The notes under the pieces: model-generated
The model's input: the letters and a program-made list of their open reading frames with translations, nothing else
Database searches by the model: none
Told to the model about the DNA's origin: nothing
In this document: positions 6,428-13,203 of the stretch, in pieces
Layout: each line of letters opens with the position of its first letter
How positions within the stretch are numbered: the stretch's first letter is position 1
Assembly (NCBI GenBank): GCA_934754735.1
Contig: CAKVJE010000031.1
Span: 1-17,263, forward strand
Source of the DNA: an uncultured Candidatus Melainabacteria bacterium
Lineage (GTDB): Bacteria > Cyanobacteriota > Vampirovibrionia > Gastranaerophilales > Gastranaerophilaceae
Direction of reading: 5' to 3'
DNA length: 17,263 nt
Translations under genes and position numbers: made by a program

Positions 6428-6595
6428 ATTTTACATTTTGTTTCCAAAATATCAAAAAATAGAATTCGAGATTTTAATTTTCAAAATTTTGAGGAAATTT
6501 CAACAACTCACCAAAAAAATGATTCATACTATGAAGATAATAAAATTGCAGACCTTGACCCGATGGAACGAAAAACTATTTTAGAAAATTGGTAA
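6428..6595 (+). pseudogene. Decayed coding tail (C-terminal fragment of an unknown protein)
   Basis: A frame open from 6428 to a TAA at 6593-6595 has no start codon, because an in-frame TAA lies at 6425. Its last ~40 residues read like a genuine polar protein end (FNFQNFEEISTTHQKNDSYY, then DNKIADLDPMERKTILENW). A separate 63-residue frame starting with ATG at 6393 covers the same DNA but becomes lysine-rich and unconvincing; its first ~20 residues could be the original N-terminus before a frameshift. I read this as a gene remnant, not a working gene. Confidence 0.4.
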
Positions 6596-6875
6596 TGCGA
6601 ATAATCGTAAAAGATATCATGTTTAATACTTTTATTGCTGAGTCTTAAAATAAATAAAGAAGATTAAAACAGGAATTAAAGCTTTTAATACAAGCATTTT
6701 AAAATGTGTGCACCATACAAATAATACCTGCATCTTATAATTCTGTATTGAGTTCTACTGTTCTTTGAGCATTTCTCATATCTTCATTTTTACAATTAAT
6801 TTTATAAATTATCATTACTTATGCAAATTTGTAATATTTTTCATAATAAATTTGAACATTGTTGGCTAGTTCCGA
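6596..6875. other. Non-coding stretch, nothing recognised
   Basis: This is AT-rich sequence between the decayed tail and the terminator of the GNAT gene. No reading frame of convincing length, no RNA fold and no repeat was seen. Confidence 0.5.
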
Positions 6876-6892
6876 CCTATTAAAAGACTCTC
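6876..6892 (+). repeat. Partial copy of the sequence following tRNA-Gln
   Basis: Bases 6876-6892 (CCTATTAAAAGACTCTC) match 16 of 17 bases of 4821-4837, which is the CCA end of tRNA-Gln plus the start of its terminator. The preceding TTCCG in both places hints at a longer, decayed match. This could be a remnant attachment-type duplication from insertion at the tRNA 3' end, or a recurring terminator sequence. Confidence 0.4.
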
Positions 6893-6929
6893 GTTTGATG
6901 TCTTTTTTTATAAAGCATATTATATGCTT
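6882..6929 (-). terminator. Probable terminator of the GNAT gene
   Basis: On the minus strand, past the GNAT stop, AAAAGAC and GTCTTTT (6900-6906 and 6882-6888) can form a 7-bp stem with an 11-base loop leading into U-rich sequence. A second perfect dyad, AAGCATAT-T-ATATGCTT (6913-6929), lies closer to the stop codon. Confidence 0.45.
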
Positions 6930-6947
6930 AACCAAAATAACAATTCG

Positions 6948-7520
6948 CTATTTTGATGTTGGTTTATATATAAACAAATTACTACCAATTTCCTGTTGTT
7001 TAAAGCCATTTCGTCTATAAAATTCTTGAATACTATCATCTGATAAAGAGAAAAGGAGTATTTTTTCTCCTTTATAAAAATTTTTCAGATTATTCAACAT
7101 AGTCTCACCAATTTTACAAAAATCACCCATTTTTGCTTGAATATTTTTCGGCGCTTTTAATATATAATCTAAGAAGATACCCTGCCCTGTCTTACCATTT
7201 GGTAAAACCTCAACTAAGCCTAATACTTTTTCTGGGTCGACGTTCTTAAAACCTTTATTTTGGGTTGTAAGAGCAAAAATATTACCTTCTTCAATATGCT
7301 TTAAATAATCTACGAAGTCAAAATACATACTTTCTGCAAATGGATGTTGCCAAGACTGTTTAATATCTTTTAGCGCTTTTTTATCGTATGAATTATTTAG
7401 ACTAAGTTTTATAAAAGAAGCTTCTTGCGGAATCGTTTTGAAAGAATTCTCTGCTCTTTTGAGTACTGTTGTTTTGGAAACAAGACTAGCTTTAAAATTG
7501 ACGTTAGACGAATTAATCAT
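6948..7520 (-). CDS. GNAT-family N-acetyltransferase, substrate unknown
   Basis: This encodes 190 residues. The ATG at 7520 is preferred to an in-frame GTG at 7547 because AGAAGG lies 8 bases before it. The C-terminal half fits the GNAT fold: the strand EKVLGLVEVLPNG, the beta-4 strand IFLDYILKAPKN, the helix DFCKIGETMLNNLKNFY (the acetyl-CoA pyrophosphate loop is degenerate), then the strand KILLFSLSDDSIQEFYRRNGFK, the last part being the classic A/x-x-x-FY-x-x-x-GF ending. The first ~55 residues are an extension beginning MINSSNVNFKASLVSKTTVL, similar in style to the start of the protein at 5092-6192. It is presumably an acetyl-CoA-dependent N-acyltransferase; the acceptor cannot be read. 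It lies about 80 bases after dedA and may be read from its own promoter or through from dedA. Confidence 0.7.
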   Translation of the reverse strand: MINSSNVNFKASLVSKTTVLKRAENSFKTIPQEASFIKLSLNNSYDKKALKDIKQSWQHPFAESMYFDFVDYLKHIEEGNIFALTTQNKGFKNVDPEKVLGLVEVLPNGKTGQGIFLDYILKAPKNIQAKMGDFCKIGETMLNNLKNFYKGEKILLFSLSDDSIQEFYRRNGFKQQEIGSNLFIYKPTSK

Positions 7521-7600
7521 AACATTTACCTTCTGCTTGTGTAACACACAATAAAGTAAAAGCTGTGAATTCTAAAAATTGCTACATTTTATTCGAAATA

Positions 7601-8227
7601 TTAAGATTCTTTAAGGTGTTTGAAATGTTTGTAAACATATAAACATCCCAAAATACCAAAAATAACAACAATAGCTACATCAAACTTATGCCAAATATGT
7701 TTAAACGCTTCCATGTTTTCACCCATTTTTACACCAACATAAACTAAAATGTAACTCCAAATTAAAGAACCCAAAAAAGTTAGTGTAAAAAAGATACGTT
7801 TTCTGGCTCTTAAAATACCGGCTGGAAGTGAAATAAACGTTCTCACAACAGGTAGCATTCTACAAAAGAAAAATGCCCAATCACCATATTTGTCAACCCA
7901 CGCATCAGCTTCCTCCAAGTCTTTATGCGATATTAAAAAATATTTTCCATATTTTTCTACAAATTTTCTTCCACCAAAGAAACCTAAATAGTATGATGGA
8001 ATTGAACCTATTATACAACCTAATGCACCTGCAAAAGCTGCTATATGAATGTTCATTTCCCCTTTGCTAACAATATAACCTGCGAACGGCAAAATAGCTT
8101 CACTTGGAAGCGGAATATTGCAAGATTCTACTGCCATAAGCAAACTAATTCCCCAAGGACCCATTATAGTAATAATATGTTCTATAAAATTAACTAAATA
8201 CGTAATTATAAGATTAATAAATTCCAT
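7601..8227 (-). CDS. DedA-family integral membrane protein
   Basis: This encodes 208 residues, the normal size of DedA proteins (SNARE-associated/VTT domain), which are inner-membrane transporters; several members flip undecaprenyl phosphate or phosphatidylethanolamine. Visible marks are ESCNIPLPSEAILPFAG (34-50) with E34 and E43, a re-entrant Gly-rich segment (GALGCIIGSIPSYYLGFFGG, 67-86), FCRMLPVVRTFISLPAG (121-137) with the conserved R123 and R129, and two C-terminal transmembrane helices (about 146-166 and 183-200). AGAGGAGAG about 5-13 bases before the ATG is a strong ribosome site. It has its own promoter although it follows dtd by only 48 bases. Which lipid it moves cannot be told from sequence. 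Confidence 0.9.
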   Translation of the reverse strand: MEFINLIITYLVNFIEHIITIMGPWGISLLMAVESCNIPLPSEAILPFAGYIVSKGEMNIHIAAFAGALGCIIGSIPSYYLGFFGGRKFVEKYGKYFLISHKDLEEADAWVDKYGDWAFFFCRMLPVVRTFISLPAGILRARKRIFFTLTFLGSLIWSYILVYVGVKMGENMEAFKHIWHKFDVAIVVIFGILGCLYVYKHFKHLKES

Positions 8228-8246
8228 GCTACTCTCCTCTGATAAT

Positions 8247-8255
8247 ATTTTACCA
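8247..8255 (-). promoter_or_regulatory. Extended -10 promoter of dedA
   Basis: TGG-TAAAAT on the minus strand (8255-8247) is an extended -10 box. The predicted start near 8240 gives a leader of only about 13 bases that just contains the AGGAG site before the ATG at 8227. This shows that the same promoter type is also used with a ribosome site in this genome. Confidence 0.5.
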
Positions 8256-8275
8256 TAAAATGCAAGGGATTGTTT

Positions 8276-8713
8276 TTAATTTTCCAGCATAAAAGTAACA
8301 GGCCCGTCGTTAATTAATTCAATATCCATCATTGCGCCAAATTGTCCGGTTCCGTATTTTATTCCATAGGACTCAACTTCTTTTATAAACGCCTCATAGA
8401 GTTCGTTCGCAATTTCAGGAGATGCTGACTTATCAAAGCTTGGACGAGTACCTTTTTTACAATCTCCACAAAGTGTAAATTGTGAAACAATAAGCATTTC
8501 TCCATTTATATTTTGAAGAGATAAATTCATCTTATCATTTTCATCAGCAAAAATTCTCAAATTAACAATCTTTTTTGCCATTTTCTGAATATTCTCTAAG
8601 CTATCGCCTTTTTCAATTCCGACAAGAGCCAAAATCCCTTTATCAATACTTGAAAAAAGTTTATTTTCTATTGTTACAGAAGCCTTTTTCACCCTTTGAA
8701 TTAAAACTTTCAT
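8276..8713 (-). CDS. dtd: D-aminoacyl-tRNA deacylase
   Basis: This encodes 145 residues, the standard Dtd length. Dtd hydrolyses D-amino acids (and mischarged glycine) from tRNA, protecting protein synthesis in the cytoplasm. The two signature motifs are present: SQFTL (77-81) followed by KGTRPSF (87-93), and NDGPVTF (135-141), which contains the Gly-cisPro that excludes L-amino acids. The N-terminal MKVLIQRVKKASVTI is typical. The ATG at 8713 shares one base with the TAA of the upstream gene (TAATG), and GAGGAGA lies just before it, so the two are translationally coupled. Cysteines at 82 and 85 between the motifs are a minor oddity. Confidence 0.95.
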   Translation of the reverse strand: MKVLIQRVKKASVTIENKLFSSIDKGILALVGIEKGDSLENIQKMAKKIVNLRIFADENDKMNLSLQNINGEMLIVSQFTLCGDCKKGTRPSFDKSASPEIANELYEAFIKEVESYGIKYGTGQFGAMMDIELINDGPVTFMLEN

Positions 8714-10608
8714 TATATCTCCTCAATAACTTTAGCTAAATTAGTGTCAACCCTGTTTACACGTTTTAGTGCAACATCATAATATTCGAACAACTTTTCA
8801 TTAATATTTGAGACTGATTCAAACGTAAATTCGCGCATCATTTTCATTTCGTAATCTAAATCCAATTTTACACTTGTCGTTATAAAATCATAAATCTTAT
8901 TCTTATCTGCAAAATTTGAACTTAAATCTAAATAATTCATAGAAATCTTTTTCAAAGATTTTAAAATATCAGCATTTACACTACGCGCTCTATTCAAATC
9001 ATTTTTTAAAGAATTACTTTGTCTTAGTCCTACGTCAAGCATTTTACAAGCTTCAACAAGACTTGATTTTTGCTTTATTAGTTTTTGTTTAATAGCTTCG
9101 ACATCATATTTATAATCGACAGAAAAATCTCGTTCTTCAATTGTTTCAGAGTTTTTTAGAGCGTCTTCTAACGCCATATTTTTAAAGCCGTCAATTTGAG
9201 CACCAACTAAAGACGCGTTAATATATTCTCTATCATTAAAATGCTGTGTATATTCGCTTAATGGCTTAATAAACGCGGCATAAACAGATTCTGTAGGAAT
9301 CATATCACCATTAACACCTTTTACATAATATAAAGCTGAGTTTAAATTCTTAAGTCGTTCGATTGCAACTCGTTTTCTTATTTCTGCATCAGGAGAATTA
9401 CTTAAAGACTGCGCATAATGTTCAAAATCTCTTGCTACAATTTCCCAACTATTGAATTCTTTGTTAAATCGGCATTCCAAATCCTTATATGCAGAATCTT
9501 TGCTGTAACATTGACCTTCAATATACGCTAAATCTTGACCTACTAGAATTATTTTAGAGCAACCCAGTATCCTTGCGCAATTTAATGAAGTATATGAAAC
9601 AGTACCTTTTGACCAATATTCTTGCAAATCAATATCCGCTATTTCATTCCACAAGGCGTTAACAGGAAGATTTGCCGCAACATGTGAATAGGTTTGTTTA
9701 AATTTAAAATTTCTTAAATTTTTATTCGCTGTAGGTTCCGTTATAAAATTAATATCACTTAAATCTAATCCTGCGAGTTGTTTTGAAGCATCGTAAGATT
9801 CAATAATACAAACAAAATCCGGCTTTATACCATGTGCAAAAACAGTTTTTGCTGCAGTTCCGACCACAAACAAAATATATTTGTCGCGATATTTTTTCAA
9901 GACTTCAATATCTCTATCTAAACTTGGGCCTGCTGAAACAACGACTGCAGTTTTTCCTACACAACGATTTTTAAGTTCCGCAAAAGGAATTTCACTTAGC
10001 AAATTAGGAATATTGTTGATTAAACTCAACGTAAGCCCATAAAAGCGTTGCTTTGTATATTTTAAATCGAGTCCAAACATTCCAACTATACGCTGTAATT
10101 CTTCTACTATTTTTACAAAATCATCGGAATTTAATTCCCTATATGCTGTAGTAGTAAGTAATAATGGCGTATTTTTTGTGTTTGAACGGGTATAAATATA
10201 ATTACCGACTTGGTCTAAATTATCAGTAATAAAAACATTACGTTTCAAAATATCATTAGAAAAATCAACCAAAGTAAATGCTATTTTCATTATGTTCAAA
10301 TCAGGTTCATACAAAATAACCGTACCTTGAGATTTTAAACTTGCAACTTGAAATAGATAACCTAAACCTAATCCATAAACTAAATGTATTGCAATCGGTG
10401 AATTTTCTGCCATTGCAAAAATTTCTTGAGCTTCTCCTAGCGGATTTTGCGGATTATGTAAATACAAATTTTTATAAAAAAGATTGTAAGCTCCATTTTC
10501 TTGCTTCAATTCAGGAACTTCTGTCGGAATATAAGTTAGAAGTTTTTTAGCAAGAGCTTCATTTTTTTGCGCAAGCGCGTTTATGTTTTTTTGAAAAATG
10601 TTGTTCAT
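8713..10608 (-). CDS. MptE-like / Maf-like DUF115 protein
   Basis: This encodes 631 residues. Residues about 195-375 match the 6-hydroxymethylpterin-diphosphokinase-like (DUF115) domain found in motility-associated factor (Maf) proteins: KTAVVVSAGPSLDRDIEVLK (219-238) with the GPSLD signature, GTAAKTVFAHGIKPDFVCIIE (250-270), and GCSKIILVGQDLAY further on. The N-terminal ~190 residues (with VYGLGLGYLF near 77-86 and ILYEPDLN near 98-105) fit the Maf N-terminal domain. The last ~150 residues are helical and coiled-coil-like. In other bacteria Maf proteins transfer nonulosonic acids to flagellin. No flagellar or nonulosonic-acid synthesis gene is in this window, so the target is open. The ribosome site before the ATG at 10608 is weak (GAGAG about 10 bases away). 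It overlaps dtd by one base. Confidence 0.8.
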   Translation of the reverse strand: MNNIFQKNINALAQKNEALAKKLLTYIPTEVPELKQENGAYNLFYKNLYLHNPQNPLGEAQEIFAMAENSPIAIHLVYGLGLGYLFQVASLKSQGTVILYEPDLNIMKIAFTLVDFSNDILKRNVFITDNLDQVGNYIYTRSNTKNTPLLLTTTAYRELNSDDFVKIVEELQRIVGMFGLDLKYTKQRFYGLTLSLINNIPNLLSEIPFAELKNRCVGKTAVVVSAGPSLDRDIEVLKKYRDKYILFVVGTAAKTVFAHGIKPDFVCIIESYDASKQLAGLDLSDINFITEPTANKNLRNFKFKQTYSHVAANLPVNALWNEIADIDLQEYWSKGTVSYTSLNCARILGCSKIILVGQDLAYIEGQCYSKDSAYKDLECRFNKEFNSWEIVARDFEHYAQSLSNSPDAEIRKRVAIERLKNLNSALYYVKGVNGDMIPTESVYAAFIKPLSEYTQHFNDREYINASLVGAQIDGFKNMALEDALKNSETIEERDFSVDYKYDVEAIKQKLIKQKSSLVEACKMLDVGLRQSNSLKNDLNRARSVNADILKSLKKISMNYLDLSSNFADKNKIYDFITTSVKLDLDYEMKMMREFTFESVSNINEKLFEYYDVALKRVNRVDTNLAKVIEEI

Positions 10609-10650
10609 GTTTTTTCTCTCTTAAATGGTTAAAAAAGCAGTTGTCTATAA

Positions 10651-10742
10651 GCTGGATTCTTCACCCTAATCGGGTTCAGAATGACGCCACACTTGTAATC
10701 ACATGCTAAGTCATTGCAAGGACGAATAGTCCGAAGCAATCA
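10651..10742. repeat. Intergenic element of two imperfect hairpins, probable dispersed repeat
   Basis: In the 143 bases between rlmN and the Maf-like gene, ATTCT-TCA-CCC...GGG-TTC-AGAAT (10656-10682) and ATTGC-AA-GGAC...GTCC-GAA-GCAAT (10713-10740) are two stem-loops with internal mismatches, linked by about 30 bases. The wording (a 'ATTCTTC...TCAGAATGACG' arm followed by a 'CATTGC...GCAATC' arm) resembles dispersed palindromic repeats known in many bacterial genomes. The window has one copy only. Confidence 0.5.
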
Positions 10743-10751
10743 ATTTAGTAT

Positions 10752-11768
10752 TTATTTCTGTTTCCCTCTCAACTGCCCGCAAGCTGCGTCAATATCGGCG
10801 CCGCGTTCAAGTCTTACGGTAACTTTTTTACCGGAATGTTCAAGCAAATACTTAAACTTCATAATATCGCCATTTGAAGGCTTTTTATAATCATTTTCAA
10901 TTACCGAATTATACGGAATCAAATTCACATTACATTTCAAATCTTTTAAAAGGTGCGCCAATTCTTTTGCAACAGGCTGTGTATCATTGAATTTGTGTAT
11001 CAAAATATATTCAATCGTAATTCTACGTCCTGTTTTTTCAACATAATTCAAAAGCGCCTTCTTGAGTTCAGGAAGCGGATATCTGTTTTCAATCGGCATA
11101 ATTTCTTTTCTCAAATCATGAGTTGGTGCATGCAAAGAAATAGCCAAAGTTGATTGCAAACTCAAATCTGCTAAACGATTTATCCCAGGAATAATTCCGC
11201 TTGTAGAAATTGTAATTCTTCTTGCGCCGATTTGAAAATCATCATTAAATATTTCAAGTGCTTTCAACACATTATCAAGATTCAAAAGCGGCTCTCCCTG
11301 ACCCATAAATACAATATTTGTAACCTTCAAACCTGTATCACGCTGAATTGTTAAAACTTGTTCTATAATTTCTTTGTAAGTTAAATTTCGTTTAAATCCG
11401 CCTTTTCCAGTTGCACAAAAAGAACAATTTACAGCGCAACCAACTTGAGAACTAACGCAAGCAGTTAAATTTGCACGGTTATCAAAACGCATCAAAACGG
11501 TTTCAACGCATTCTCCGTCGGGATATTCAACCAAATACTTAATTGTACCGTCTTTGCTGACTTGTTTAACCTTGATTTTGGTATCAGTTACACTTGCAAT
11601 TTTTTTCAATTCTTCTCTAAAATCTTTAGAAAGATTTGTCATCTCATCAATTGTTGACACAGATTTTGAATAAATCCAATTATGTATTTGTTTTGCTCGA
11701 AATTTTGTTGCATTCATTTCTGCCATCAAGTTTTCAAGCTCTTCCAGTTTCATGCCTGCTAAAATCAT
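10752..11768 (-). CDS. rlmN: Dual-specificity 23S rRNA A2503 / tRNA A37 C2-methyltransferase, radical SAM
   Basis: This encodes 338 residues, within the family range. RlmN methylates C2 of A2503 in 23S rRNA and of A37 in some tRNAs using a 4Fe-4S radical-SAM mechanism. The cluster motif C111-AVN-C115-SF-C118 is clear, preceded by CVSSQVG and followed by TGKGGFKRNL. FMGQGEPLLN, RRITISTSGI and SLHAP are the usual SAM-binding strands. The methyl-carrying Cys of the C-terminus is C330 in AACGQLRG. The ATG at 11768 shares one base with the TAA of the upstream gene; an alternative ATG lies at 11753 but has no better ribosome site. Co-transcribed with the ykgJ-like gene. Confidence 0.95.
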   Translation of the reverse strand: MILAGMKLEELENLMAEMNATKFRAKQIHNWIYSKSVSTIDEMTNLSKDFREELKKIASVTDTKIKVKQVSKDGTIKYLVEYPDGECVETVLMRFDNRANLTACVSSQVGCAVNCSFCATGKGGFKRNLTYKEIIEQVLTIQRDTGLKVTNIVFMGQGEPLLNLDNVLKALEIFNDDFQIGARRITISTSGIIPGINRLADLSLQSTLAISLHAPTHDLRKEIMPIENRYPLPELKKALLNYVEKTGRRITIEYILIHKFNDTQPVAKELAHLLKDLKCNVNLIPYNSVIENDYKKPSNGDIMKFKYLLEHSGKKVTVRLERGADIDAACGQLRGKQK

Positions 11769-12529
11769 TATTGTAATTTTTCCTTATAAAATTCTATGAT
11801 ATCGACTTTTGCCTTCAATAACATCGCTTCATGCGCAATTTCATTTTTCCAAGCATTGAAAGAACACTCAGAGGGCAAGAGTTTAAGCGGATTATGTGGA
11901 AAATCTTTGCAAATATCAGGTCGATTTTCATAATCAGAACAAAGATTTCCAGAAAGTTTCGGACAATAATAGTAGTAAATTTTATCTTCAACTACAATTT
12001 TATTCAAAAGCTCAAAGTATTCCGGATTAGCTTTTTTTGCATCTTCATCCGATTCATAAGGTACAAATACAGACACAAAATCTTGCGAAAATTTATCACC
12101 TCGCATAGCTCTTTGTTTAAGCTGAGCATAAGAATATTCACTTGTTGCAAGTTTACAGCAAGCAGCACACTTGTTACAAGAATAGTTATTTTTCTTATCC
12201 ATCATATTTTTGTAAACAACTTTAAGTTTCTGCCTGTAATCACCTGCTAAGAATGTCAAAATCTTTAATTGCCATTCTCTGTATTCACAATTCATCGGAT
12301 AAGGAGTAAATACATCCTTCTTTTCGATTTTGCAATCCTTAACCGTACATTTTTCACAAGGATTTTCCGGTTTGAATTGATTTACCTCACGCCTAATGCT
12401 TTCAGCAGCTTCTATAAAAATTTGTTCATAATTATCTTTAAGATTATCAAACTGAGAATTTAGCGAATTATCTTGTGGCTTTTGCGCATTATTAAATGCT
12501 TGCGAATTTGTTGAAAAAAAATTATCCAT
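11768..12529 (-). CDS. YkgJ-type CxxCxxCC cysteine-cluster protein
   Basis: This encodes 253 residues from the ATG at 12529. An upstream in-frame ATG at 12565 would add 12 residues, but a -10 box overlaps that extension. Counting from 12529, residues 118-125 (CNKCAACC) are the CxxCxxCC signature of the zinc/iron-chelating YkgJ/UPF0153 family, and the later YYYCPKLSGNLCSDYENRPD followed by ICKDFPHN is the family's second Cys block ending in RPxxCxxFPH. An additional Cys group lies earlier (C58, C61, C66, C81), so this version has an extra N-terminal metal-site candidate. The family function is uncertain; several members sit near methylation or redox genes. It heads the ykgJ-like, rlmN pair and overlaps rlmN by one base. 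Confidence 0.85.
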   Translation of the reverse strand: MDNFFSTNSQAFNNAQKPQDNSLNSQFDNLKDNYEQIFIEAAESIRREVNQFKPENPCEKCTVKDCKIEKKDVFTPYPMNCEYREWQLKILTFLAGDYRQKLKVVYKNMMDKKNNYSCNKCAACCKLATSEYSYAQLKQRAMRGDKFSQDFVSVFVPYESDEDAKKANPEYFELLNKIVVEDKIYYYYCPKLSGNLCSDYENRPDICKDFPHNPLKLLPSECSFNAWKNEIAHEAMLLKAKVDIIEFYKEKLQ

Positions 12530-12536
12530 ACAAAGA

Positions 12537-12565
12537 ATAGTAGCACAAATTGCCGACTTGGACAA
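12537..12565 (-). promoter_or_regulatory. Promoter of the ykgJ-like/rlmN unit, predicted (near-)leaderless start
   Basis: On the minus strand, TTGTCC (12565-12560) is followed after 17 bases by TGC-TACTAT (extended -10; hexamer 12542-12537). Seven bases (TCTTTGT) then lead to the ATG at 12529. No Shine-Dalgarno site fits between, so the transcript would begin at or one base before the start codon. Confidence 0.55.
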
Positions 12566-12610
12566 TGTTAATATGCGTTAAACGGATAAAATAATTTTGT
12601 AAGTTAAAAA

Positions 12611-12747
12611 TTGAAAGTTGTTTGAAAAGTCAATAAGTGAATAGGTGAATAAGTGAATAAGTTCGTTTTAGCTATTGTTCCTTATAAACCTTGTTAAACA
12701 TTAAATATATTTAATACATCTTTCAACTTTCCATTTTCAACTTTCAA
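12611..12747. repeat. Repeat-rich divergent region: 8-bp tandem repeats within a 10-bp inverted repeat
   Basis: TTGAAAGTTG (12611-12620) recurs inverted as CAACTTTCAA (12738-12747). Between them are four tandem copies of an 8-base unit AATAAGTG (12632-12663; one internal change and one terminal change). The region lies between the divergent ykgJ-like and superoxide-reductase genes. It may be a short repeat expansion or the relic of a small element. Confidence 0.5.
12700..12715. promoter_or_regulatory. 16-bp perfect palindrome, candidate operator of the superoxide-reductase operon
   Basis: ATTAAATATATTTAAT (12700-12715) is a perfect 16-bp dyad about 96 bases before the desulfoferrodoxin start, with TTGTTA (12691-12696) just upstream. 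It does not match the PerR or Fur consensus closely. Location before oxidative-stress and iron-storage genes makes an operator plausible, but the sequence is only A and T, so chance or a helix-bending role cannot be excluded. Confidence 0.35.
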
Positions 12748-12810
12748 CTCCAAATTAATTCCAAATCAATTCTTTCTTAACAACGAAGAAAAAGCCAGAA
12801 AGGAAAATCA

Positions 12811-13203
12811 ATGTCTACCGAAAAATTACAACTATACAAATGCGAGATTTGCGGAAATCTTGTACAAGTCATTTTAAATGGTGCAGGAGAACTAGTTTGC
12901 TGCAATCAGCCAATGACATTACAAATACCGCAACACGACAAATCTGAACTTGGTGAAAAGCACGCACCTAAGACCGAATTTAGAGATGATAAAAAGTTTG
13001 TTCAGGTAATCAGTCATCCAATGATTCCGGAACATTATATTCAATTTATAGAAGTTTTGGACAAAGACAATAAAGAAGTTCATATAAAATACCTTCATCC
13101 GGAAGAAACGCCGGAAATTGATATTAGCTATACAAGCGATAATATTGAAGCAATTGAATACTGTAATATACATGGTTTATGGGGAGAGGACAGAAATGAT
13201 TAG
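12811..13203 (+). CDS. dfx: Desulfoferrodoxin (2Fe superoxide reductase)
   Basis: This encodes 130 residues, the usual length. It reduces superoxide to hydrogen peroxide without releasing oxygen, a defence typical of anaerobes, in the cytoplasm. The N-terminal desulforedoxin-type site is C11, C14, C30, C31 (CEIC...CC). The C-terminal neelaredoxin-type catalytic iron site is E49 and H51 (GEKH), H69, H75, C118 and H121, all present, so the enzyme looks active and of the two-iron class. AAAGGA lies 7 bases before the ATG. The 3' end overlaps the ferritin start by 8 bases, so translation is coupled. Confidence 0.95.
   Translation: MSTEKLQLYKCEICGNLVQVILNGAGELVCCNQPMTLQIPQHDKSELGEKHAPKTEFRDDKKFVQVISHPMIPEHYIQFIEVLDKDNKEVHIKYLHPEETPEIDISYTSDNIEAIEYCNIHGLWGEDRND

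Noticed and set aside
6393..6584. 63-residue plus-strand open frame as a real gene
   Set aside because: No ribosome site, lysine/isoleucine-driven composition, and an overlapping frame with a better protein-like ending; treated as part of a decayed gene.
11831..12250. 139-residue plus-strand frame opposite the ykgJ-like gene
   Set aside because: Composition (Phe, Ile, Arg, Lys rich) is what an antisense reading of an AT-rich gene gives; the minus-strand gene has clear Cys motifs.
12700..12715. PerR or Fur box
   Set aside because: The dyad lacks the TTATAAT/ATTATAA and GATAAT core arrangement; kept only as an unassigned palindrome.
12613..12748. CRISPR-like short repeats (TTGAAAGTTG, CAACTTTCAA, AATAAGTG units)
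   Set aside because: Units are 8-10 bases and contiguous or inverted, with no regular 25-40-base spacers and no cas genes nearby.
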